From positions 1 through 28,169 of the IMG/VR virus record IMGVR_UViG_3300037049_000150: a stretch of DNA of 28,169 nucleotides; one strand, given 5' to 3'. This document shows, one piece after another, positions 6,796-12,735 of the stretch. The stretch comes from a virus. The stretch's first letter is position 1; each line of letters opens with the position of its first letter. The position numbers and the translations under genes are program-made. A model generated the notes under the pieces. That model saw only the letters and a program-made list of their open reading frames with translations. It was not told the DNA's origin and did no database searches.

Positions 6796-9151
6796 AGATG
6801 GCCCTCACTGCCGCGTTCACGGTGCCCATGGTGACGGTTGGCGTCACAGGGATGGTGACCGAGAGAGTCGTCGGCCCAACCGTGACGATGTCGAAGAGGT
6901 AGTTTGCCGCTACCGTCGGATCACTGCCGGTGAAGGCTACAACCTGAAAGCCGCCGCTCGGAGTCGGGAAGTTCCCCGGCCAGGTCCAGGCGATGCTGAG
7001 CCAGACCTTGGCGGTCGTAGTTGCGCCGCCGCTGGCTGTGACCGTGATTCCATCGCTTGCCGACGCGCTTGCTCCGCTGCCACTGCCGTTGGTTGCGCTC
7101 TGGGTCACCGTGACAATCGGCGGGGCTGGGAACATGGTGCCGACGGGCGTGTAGCTGTAGGCTGTGCAGGCGCTGAGGCTCTGCAACCCCGAGCCCATGG
7201 CGTTGAAACTCTGTAGCTTGACGTAGATCGTCTGGCCGATCAGCGCAGACTCATACGGAAGCTTGAAGACCGCATCATCCAAGAACATGAAGCTGTTACC
7301 GGACGTGTGAGCGGCAATCGTCGAGCCGTAGCCGCCGCGCCGCAAGCTGGTGAGGTTGTAGGCGTTCGCGCCGGTCAGCGTGGCCGTGAGGTACGAGACG
7401 ATCTCCGAGCCAATCAGGCAAGCCGTTGCGAAGGAATCGCGCCCGTTGGCGCTGGTGCTGTTCAGCGTCCCGAGGCTGGCAGCCAGGTTCACGGCCAGCG
7501 TGTCCGTCGTGTCCGGGTCGGCCGTCAGGGGAAGCGTTGCCGTGAGAGCGCCGATGCGCGCCGATGCGTTGATGGTGCCAACCGGTGCCACGCCGTAGCT
7601 GTTTCCGCCGTCAAGGCTCACCCAGACGTTGCAGCCGCCCCAGAGCGTCGGGGTTCCGCATGCGCCGATCCAGATTTCAGGCCCTCCCGATTCGGTCATG
7701 AGTGTGGGAGGCTCGAAGACGACAGCGCCTGAGACTGTCGGGGCCGGGCTTGTCGCTGGGGAGTTGCCACCATTGTTCTGAGTTGTGTAGAGCGCGGACG
7801 TTCCGATGCCTAAAGGCCACTCCTCAGCCGTGATGGTCAAGCCTTCCTCTTCGCTCACCTCGTCTGGCATGTCGATGCTGACAATGCGGACGATCTTTTT
7901 CAGCAGCCCGCTAATGTAATCGGTCAGCGTCACGAGGTCCATCGGTTCGAGGAGGATGTACCGCCAGCCGATCTTGACCGTGTAGGTGTTGCGGACGAAG
8001 ACGTTCCGCTGTGCCTTGATGGCGCTGATTTGCTTCGCGTGAGCGGCCCGCGTGATGAGGTGAAGAGTGAGCGGCGAATCCTGTTTCAGGCCGTTCAGGG
8101 ACACGTCCGAAGGCTCGGGAGTGTCAACGATGCTCACGTTGTAGCTGTTGGTGCGGTCCCAGAACTCAACCGGAACATCGTTTTTGATGTCCTGAGTGCT
8201 TGAGCGGTTGGGGATTATCGGGTCCGTCCCGGTGGGCGTTCCGTCCTTGCCGATCGCTCCAAGGAAATCGTCAAAGGTGAGGTCATAAAGCGGCGTGGTG
8301 TTCGGCGTGTACGTGACGCCGTTGGCCGTGATTGGCGTGTCGCCGTACGGCACGACGTTGAGCACCATCCCGGTCCCACCGCCCGAGAGTTGCTGGCAGG
8401 TCCAGACCAGTTCACTGTTCGTCGCGTCGAGGATCTGCTGAATGCAGGTTGCCGCATCGCTCTGGTCGGTCCAAGCCGGGCTGATGGCAAAGCCACAAGC
8501 GGTGCAGTAGGTTTGGAAGCTGGCCGCGCCGGTGACGAGATTGGCGATGCGAGAGGCGGCGAACCCGGCCCCGTAGTAGGGATTCGAGAGCGCGTCAACG
8601 ATGACAGCCGACGGCTTGGCGTCATACGATCCCGGCCAGTTCGGATCCTGCTCAGTGCCGAGAAGCGCCTGAACCTCAAAGTTCCAGTTGGGTACTGTTC
8701 CGCCCGAACCGAGAGCGGCTTGAAGTACGCCGATATAAGCCGTTCCGCTGTAGCCGAGAGCGCGGCTGGGCCATTTGCTCGACCACGGCCCCCAGGGCGC
8801 TTGCGGCCTTGCGCCGGTCATGAGCGAGAGGCCGTAATAGCTGAGGGTGTAGCAGTCCTTGTCGCGCCAGACGCGCTGGACGCCAACGATGCCGGATTGA
8901 CCGCCCTCACAGAGAGCGAGAATCAAGTCAGACCAGTAGTTGTATCCGGTCACGCCCCCGCCGCCGCCCTTGCCGCCCGAACTTGTCGCCTGAGAGGTAA
9001 AACCGGCATAGTCGATCATGTTCGAGGCAAGTAGTGTGCAGCCGTAGACGAGCGCCTTGGGCTTGCCGTACATCGATGTCGAGACCTGGACAGATGCCAG
9101 CTTGACCGGAGTTTGCGCGTTCGAGCCGCCGCCGCCGAAGAGACCGCCCAA
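6788..9151 (-). CDS. tail-tip protein (host-specificity J / phage-tail_3 type)
   Basis: The start is placed at TTG 9151, two bases past the previous stop and with AAAGGGG upstream; an in-frame ATG at 9217 would lie inside the preceding gene. The product of about 787 residues opens with a Gly-rich LGGLFGGGGSN, as J-like tail-tip proteins often do. A long tail-hub region follows, with VWRDKDCYTLSYYGLSL, the segment ANGVTYTPNTTPLYDLTFDDFL, and a typical hub segment around YTVKIGWRYILLEPMDLVTLTD. The C-terminus has fibronectin-like beta repeats. It would cap the tail and connect the fibre to the tube. Confidence 0.85.
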   Translation of the reverse strand: MGGLFGGGGSNAQTPVKLASVQVSTSMYGKPKALVYGCTLLASNMIDYAGFTSQATSSGGKGGGGGVTGYNYWSDLILALCEGGQSGIVGVQRVWRDKDCYTLSYYGLSLMTGARPQAPWGPWSSKWPSRALGYSGTAYIGVLQAALGSGGTVPNWNFEVQALLGTEQDPNWPGSYDAKPSAVIVDALSNPYYGAGFAASRIANLVTGAASFQTYCTACGFAISPAWTDQSDAATCIQQILDATNSELVWTCQQLSGGGTGMVLNVVPYGDTPITANGVTYTPNTTPLYDLTFDDFLGAIGKDGTPTGTDPIIPNRSSTQDIKNDVPVEFWDRTNSYNVSIVDTPEPSDVSLNGLKQDSPLTLHLITRAAHAKQISAIKAQRNVFVRNTYTVKIGWRYILLEPMDLVTLTDYISGLLKKIVRIVSIDMPDEVSEEEGLTITAEEWPLGIGTSALYTTQNNGGNSPATSPAPTVSGAVVFEPPTLMTESGGPEIWIGACGTPTLWGGCNVWVSLDGGNSYGVAPVGTINASARIGALTATLPLTADPDTTDTLAVNLAASLGTLNSTSANGRDSFATACLIGSEIVSYLTATLTGANAYNLTSLRRGGYGSTIAAHTSGNSFMFLDDAVFKLPYESALIGQTIYVKLQSFNAMGSGLQSLSACTAYSYTPVGTMFPAPPIVTVTQSATNGSGSGASASASDGITVTASGGATTTAKVWLSIAWTWPGNFPTPSGGFQVVAFTGSDPTVAANYLFDIVTVGPTTLSVTIPVTPTVTMGTVNAAVRAIYA

Positions 9152-9152
9152 G

Positions 9153-9362
9153 CTACACGCCCCTTTCTGCGAGGGGATATTCGCAATCGGGCGCGATGAC
9201 GGTTTCGCTCGGTCCAACCTCGTCCAGGTTCATCGACCAGAGACAATGAGTCCTGACAGTGCAAGCTGCAACAGCTTTCTCCCGAGAACTGCAAACCGCT
9301 ATTAGCCCCCAAACGCTTCCGTCTTCGGTTTTCACATCCGCAACGATCCACACTCGCGTCAT
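9153..9362 (-). CDS. small hypothetical protein in the tail-tip cluster
   Basis: This 69-residue protein starts at ATG 9362, overlapping the stop of the NlpC/P60 gene (ATGA). It opens with VWIVADVKTEDGSVWGLIAVCSSREKAVAAC, a short beta-alpha pattern, and contains three Cys. There is no known tail domain. Its place between the NlpC/P60 and tail-tip genes is where lambda has gpI, but no similarity to gpI is visible, so it is left unnamed. Confidence 0.65.
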   Translation of the reverse strand: MTRVWIVADVKTEDGSVWGLIAVCSSREKAVAACTVRTHCLWSMNLDEVGPSETVIAPDCEYPLAERGV

Positions 9363-9832
9363 TCGGCCCCGCCTTTCTTCGCCCAAGGCGACCAGATGCC
9401 GACGAACCGCTCGGCGAGGTCTTTGTTGGCTACGGCGTCGTCAAGGATCACCATTCCGGCCGGCTGGTAGCTGTGCAGGATGACCGGCCACTCGATCACG
9501 ATTGCGCCGTGCGCCGGATTGCGCCCGAACTGGTACATGGCAATGTCGCCGGGCTGGGGTGGCGTGTCAGGCGCGATCTCGACCTTGGCCGCGAACTTCT
9601 CAACGATCTCCAGGTAGACCGGCTCGTCACGGTGCAGAAACCAGTCATGGACGTACTCGCCGGGGTCAACATGCGGAAGCACACCCGCGGCCTCATAGAC
9701 AGCCGCAAGGATCATGCCGCAATCGACGCCAGCGCCCTTGACGCGGGCGTGGTGATGGTAGGGAGTGCCAAGCCATGACCGGGCCTCCTCGACGACATCC
9801 TCGCGTTGCAGCATCACTTCGAGCGCGGTCAT
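9359..9832 (-). CDS. NlpC/P60 tail-tip peptidase
   Basis: This 157-residue protein starts at ATG 9832, overlapping the preceding stop (ATGA). It has the NlpC/P60 fold markers: ARSWLGTPYHHHARVKGAGVDCG with catalytic Cys38, and PGDIAMYQFGRNPAHGAIVI with His108. In siphophages this protein (lambda gpK equivalent) sits in the tail tip and can open peptidoglycan during DNA entry. The open frame upstream of 9832 is an Arg-rich shadow of the BR0599 gene and is not included. Confidence 0.9.
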   Translation of the reverse strand: MTALEVMLQREDVVEEARSWLGTPYHHHARVKGAGVDCGMILAAVYEAAGVLPHVDPGEYVHDWFLHRDEPVYLEIVEKFAAKVEIAPDTPPQPGDIAMYQFGRNPAHGAIVIEWPVILHSYQPAGMVILDDAVANKDLAERFVGIWSPWAKKGGAE

Positions 9833-10698
9833 AGGCTTGTACTCGTTGGGGGCACATAGGGAAAGCCCTGGTAGTTGTTCGAGTTCGAGTAACCGGCGCA
9901 AGCCGCTGCGGTGCGACCGCAACCGGGGTAGATGGTGAAGGTGTCGCCCGTTGCCGGGGTCTGAGGGAGTGGCACGGTCAAGACGGCCGTCCCGCCGGTG
10001 TAGGTGCTCACCGTGCGCCGTGAGCCGGATGCGGCCCCGGAGGTCATGACCAGCACACCGAGGGCGTAGTAGCCGTTTGCCTTCCCGCTGATGCCGGTGG
10101 CGATGGTCGTAGCCGTTGGGGTTCCTTGCGCGCTTCCGGCCGTCGCGAGGCTCGGCAGACTGATTCCGCAACCTGAGTCACCAAAGCAGTTCGCGCAGCC
10201 AGGCTGGAAGAGGATTCGGGGCATCTGGTACTGCAAAAGCTCGAGATCGCTCTTGACGTGCAAGACAACCTGAGTCGAGGACGGATCAACGCCCGCGCAG
10301 TTGCCTTCGAACAGAACCACCGAACCCATGGAGGTATCGCCGGGGTAGGCAGAGAAGACGCGCTCCACACGCACCCGCGCCGCGTCGAATGCGCCGTTGT
10401 GGGCTGCCAGGCTGATGTTCGTGCCCATGAGTTGAGCCGATCCTCCGGCCATCAGCGTCAGGTCCAGAGTGTCGACTTCGGTCCCTCTGGCGTTGCGGAT
10501 GGCCCCGCGCTTCACGAGAGGCTGACCGCCCTGGTCGATGGATGAGGTAAACAGGAGGCTGTTCAGGGTCAGCGGAATGTCCGCGTTCGTCCAGCGGTAG
10601 ATGCCGCCCGATTGAAGCGTGATCGTGTAGCAGTCAGCCATCGTAAAGACGGCGTTCGAGTTGAGATAGGCAATCAGGGCTGGGCTGGCGTATTTCAT
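9829..10698 (-). CDS. minor tail protein, phage BR0599 / DUF2163 type
   Basis: This 289-residue protein has the family's N-terminal part (LNSNAVFTMADCYTITL) and, in its middle, a Cys-rich CANCFGDSGCG segment. The C-terminal GCGRTAAACAGYSNSNNYQGFPYVP matches the conserved end of the BR0599 family (C-x-R-T-x2-x-C ... N-x-GFPYIP), likely binding a metal cluster as in lambda gpL. It should bridge tube and tip. It overlaps the DUF2460 and NlpC/P60 genes by 4 bases each, so the tip genes are translated as one block. Confidence 0.88.
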   Translation of the reverse strand: MKYASPALIAYLNSNAVFTMADCYTITLQSGGIYRWTNADIPLTLNSLLFTSSIDQGGQPLVKRGAIRNARGTEVDTLDLTLMAGGSAQLMGTNISLAAHNGAFDAARVRVERVFSAYPGDTSMGSVVLFEGNCAGVDPSSTQVVLHVKSDLELLQYQMPRILFQPGCANCFGDSGCGISLPSLATAGSAQGTPTATTIATGISGKANGYYALGVLVMTSGAASGSRRTVSTYTGGTAVLTVPLPQTPATGDTFTIYPGCGRTAAACAGYSNSNNYQGFPYVPPTSTSL

Positions 10699-11294
10699 TT
10701 GAGCGTGATCACCTTCACCGTTCCGCCGTCCCAGGCCAGTTGCATGAAGCGCTTGAAGGTCATGGTGTCGTCGTCAAACCGGCAGATTCGGGCGAACTGG
10801 CCGGTCCAGGTGATCGGGAGGCCGTTGGCTGGCGCTGTCGTGAAGGTCACCGCGCCGGTTGTGGCGTTGTAGCTCACGCCGGAAGTCTGGAGGACGCCGT
10901 TGACGTAGATGGCCGCGGACTGGATGATTCCCGCCGAATAGCCCTCGTTATCGACAAGCTGGAAGACGGTCTGCGCGCCGGTGCCGGTGCCGAACGGGCA
11001 GGCTGTCGGGCTTCCGTTTACTGGGTCGATGAAATAGAAGCTGTCCCAAGCCCCGCGCATGGTGTTAAAGAAGCTGGCAAGCTGAAGGAGTTCGTCGGAG
11101 AGCGTCTTGGCGCTGAAGCCGGCCTGACGGACGAAGTTCAGCGTCCATTCGTAGGTCCAGCGCGGGACGGTCCAGAAGGTAGCCCGTTGCTCTTTACCGC
11201 TGGCGCTCGTCTGGATCATCGTCGAGAACTGCGATGTGCGGTCAACCTCGATGTCCAGGCCCTTCAACGTCGATGGGAAAAGCAAGCTGCTCAT
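10695..11294 (-). CDS. DUF2460 minor tail protein
   Basis: This 199-residue protein matches the DUF2460 / TIGR02217 tail family. It has an N-terminal LKGLDIEVDRTSQFSTMIQTSASGKEQR, then PRWTYEWTLNFV, and a mid-protein GAWDSFYFIDP. A short beta region YVNGVLQTSGVSYNATTGAVTFTTAP and the C-terminal WDGGTVKVITLK follow. In phages and gene transfer agents this protein precedes the BR0599 and NlpC proteins, as it does here. It is the first gene of the distal tail block after the + strand island. Confidence 0.88.
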   Translation of the reverse strand: MSSLLFPSTLKGLDIEVDRTSQFSTMIQTSASGKEQRATFWTVPRWTYEWTLNFVRQAGFSAKTLSDELLQLASFFNTMRGAWDSFYFIDPVNGSPTACPFGTGTGAQTVFQLVDNEGYSAGIIQSAAIYVNGVLQTSGVSYNATTGAVTFTTAPANGLPITWTGQFARICRFDDDTMTFKRFMQLAWDGGTVKVITLK

Positions 11295-11332
11295 GCGCCG
11301 TCCTCGGGTGTTCCGCGTCGAACAAAAGCCAC

Positions 11333-11359
11333 ATACTGTCGCATTTCAGACACAGTATA
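11333..11359 (-). promoter_or_regulatory. inverted repeat overlapping a -10-like box, distal tail promoter candidate
   Basis: ATACTGT at 11333-11339 and ACAGTAT at 11352-11358 form a perfect 7-bp inverted repeat with a 12-base gap. On the - strand a TATACT -10-like box (11354-11359) lies inside one arm; no good -35 is visible. It is about 40 bases upstream of the DUF2460 start, so it could be a repressed promoter restarting transcription of the distal tail genes. Confidence 0.35.
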
Positions 11360-11441
11360 GAGCGGAATCGGGGCAAAAAGCCGGCCCCGGAGGCTCTGAA
11401 ATGAGAAATCGAGAAAGTCGCAATTTTGTTTACATTTCCTC

Positions 11442-11470
11442 TTGACTTTGTAAGCAATAATGATTACATT
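11442..11470 (+). promoter_or_regulatory. hicAB promoter with overlapping operator
   Basis: TTGACT at 11442-11447 and TACATT at 11465-11470 are separated by exactly 17 bases. An inverted repeat TGTAA (11449-11453) / TTACA (11464-11468) with a 10-base gap covers the spacer and the -10 box, and a further TTACA at 11430-11434 mirrors the left arm. This suits autorepression by HicB. The expected transcription start falls on or near the hicA ATG at 11477. Confidence 0.55.
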
Positions 11471-11476
11471 AGATAC

Positions 11477-11653
11477 ATGAAGAGCAGCGAGTTCAAGCGG
11501 TGGCTGACAGCACAGGGGGCAACATTCGAGGGCGCGAAAGGCTCCCATCTGAAGGTGAAACTGAACGGCAAAACATCCTTCCTGCCGATGCACTCCAAAG
11601 AACTCAAGACCGGCCTGGTCGAAGGCATCAAAAAACAGCTAGGGTTGAAATAG
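11477..11653 (+). CDS. hicA: HicA-family mRNA interferase toxin
   Basis: This 58-residue protein is typical in length for HicA, a double-stranded-RNA-binding-fold toxin that cleaves mRNA. It has KSSEFKRWLTAQGATFEGAKGSHLKV, with the catalytic histidine of the GSH motif at His24, and a C-terminal TGLVEGIKKQLGL helix. The ATG at 11477 is chosen because HicA proteins begin here. Only six bases separate it from the -10 box, and no ribosome-binding site is seen. It is followed by hicB after 8 bases. Confidence 0.92.
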   Translation: MKSSEFKRWLTAQGATFEGAKGSHLKVKLNGKTSFLPMHSKELKTGLVEGIKKQLGLK

Positions 11654-11661
11654 GAGGATTC

Positions 11662-12081
11662 ATGTTGCGCTATCCAGCACATCTCGAACCACAGAAGGAA
11701 GGCGGGTACGTCGTCACCTTCCCCGATATTCCCGAGGCAATCACCCAGGGCGAAGACGTTGAAGATGCTCTACACCACGCCGCCGACGTTCTGGAATCGG
11801 CCTTGGATTACTACATCGAGGAGGGCCTTACGATCCCCGCGCCCTCCAAACTCAAGCGCGGCCAGCACGTAGTTGAACTGCCAGCCAGCTACGCGGCGAA
11901 GATCCTGCTCTTGAACGAAATGGCAACACAGAAGGTCAGACCGGCAGAACTGGCGCGGCGCATGAAGGTCACCCGGCAGGAAGTCAACCGGCTCGTGGAC
12001 TGGCGCCACGCGTCTAAGATCGACGGGATCGCCGGCGCGCTCAAGGCGCTGGGCAAGACGATGGAGATTCGGGCGGTTTAG
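11662..12081 (+). CDS. hicB: HicB-family antitoxin with helix-turn-helix
   Basis: This 139-residue protein starts at ATG 11662 behind GGAGG. The N-terminal half is the partial RNase-H fold of HicB (RYPAHLEPQKEGGYVVTFPDIPEAITQGED, then DALHHAADVLESALDYY). The C-terminal half is a Xre-like helix-turn-helix (PAELARRMKVTRQEVNRLVDW, around residues 92-112). HicB binds and inactivates HicA and represses its own promoter. The open frame upstream of 11662 is a shadow of hicA. The pair lies opposite to the tail genes that flank it. Confidence 0.92.
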   Translation: MLRYPAHLEPQKEGGYVVTFPDIPEAITQGEDVEDALHHAADVLESALDYYIEEGLTIPAPSKLKRGQHVVELPASYAAKILLLNEMATQKVRPAELARRMKVTRQEVNRLVDWRHASKIDGIAGALKALGKTMEIRAV

Positions 12082-12095
12082 TTGGGCTTGCGGTC

Positions 12096-12121
12096 GGGGT
12101 CGGGTGCGGGGATGAGCAGGG
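12096..12121 (+). other. G-quadruplex-type motif after hicB
   Basis: Four G runs (12096-12099, 12102-12104, 12108-12111, 12119-12121) have loops of 2, 3 and 7 bases, which fits the classic G-quadruplex rule on the + strand. It starts 15 bases after the hicB stop. It could pause transcription; this is inference. Confidence 0.35.
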
Positions 12122-12139
12122 TAGTGACGGTCCCCGGTT

Positions 12140-12175
12140 TGCAAATGCGGTATGGGCTGCAAACTATTGTATGGG
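12140..12175 (+). repeat. short direct repeat upstream of the secreted cargo gene
   Basis: Two copies of TGCAAA followed by GTATGGG occur at 12140-12156 and 12158-12175; the spacers are 4 and 5 bases. They lie about 85 bases before the secreted-protein gene at 12260 and could be regulator half-sites. No convincing -35/-10 pair was found in the 12082-12259 gap. Confidence 0.35.
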
Positions 12176-12259
12176 TTGGGGTTTTGGGCGCGAAACTGCG
12201 GCGAAAGATTGACGCGCTGGCGGGTTGTGCTGTGAAGTAGGGGTGTAAGGAGTACGACC

Positions 12260-12727
12260 ATGAAAGCGTTCGCTGCTGTTGTGTTGCTGATTTTTTCTGC
12301 TAGTTTGACGTTTGCCCAGAACAGTGCTTGGGAATACAGTGTTGATAAGAACGCGATGGAAACCAACAGAAGTACCGAGTTTGCAATGACGTACGGCGGA
12401 AATACAACCCTTGTGGTCCGCTGCAAAACCAGGTGCGAAGTGTATTTGAAATTAAAAGGCAACATCTTTGAGGATCAGACTTCAGTCCGAGTAAAGTTCA
12501 ACTCTTCAACGCCGAAACGCTTTTCGGTTTCAAGGGGAGAGGGGTCGGACTCTCTATTCTTTACTCAGCCTATAGAGTTCCTTCGTGCCGTTCGGGATAA
12601 CGGGGGATACGTCGTCATCGAATACTCCCCATACGAGAAAATACCTGACACTGACACACTGCGGGTGTGGAACTTGCCGCCCACAATACTGGCGCGGTTG
12701 AGCGGGAAGCGACTAGCCTTAAAATAG
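12260..12727 (+). CDS. secreted protein, probable cargo (moron) gene
   Basis: This 155-residue protein starts at ATG 12260 behind AAGGAG. Residues 1-19 form a signal peptide ending SLTFA-Q. The mature part has WEYSVDKNAMETNRS, TTLVVRCKTRCEVYLKL with a close Cys pair, and a further beta pattern to YVVIEYSP. This loosely resembles small periplasmic proteins of the VasI type, but I do not assign that family. The DNA is visibly AT-richer than the flanking tail genes, and the gene runs opposite to them; both fit recent acquisition. Possible roles include superinfection exclusion or a host fitness trait. Confidence 0.7.
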   Translation: MKAFAAVVLLIFSASLTFAQNSAWEYSVDKNAMETNRSTEFAMTYGGNTTLVVRCKTRCEVYLKLKGNIFEDQTSVRVKFNSSTPKRFSVSRGEGSDSLFFTQPIEFLRAVRDNGGYVVIEYSPYEKIPDTDTLRVWNLPPTILARLSGKRLALK

Positions 12728-12735
12728 CTGCTCGT

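Noticed and set aside
9152-9217. ATG 9217 as start of the tail-tip protein
   Set aside because: It lies inside the preceding gene. TTG 9151 has a G-rich ribosome-binding site at good distance and yields the usual Gly-rich beginning.
11333-11358. LexA (SOS) box
   Set aside because: The half-sites fit the enterobacterial consensus, but the gap is 12 bases rather than 8, and the host is probably not enterobacterial.
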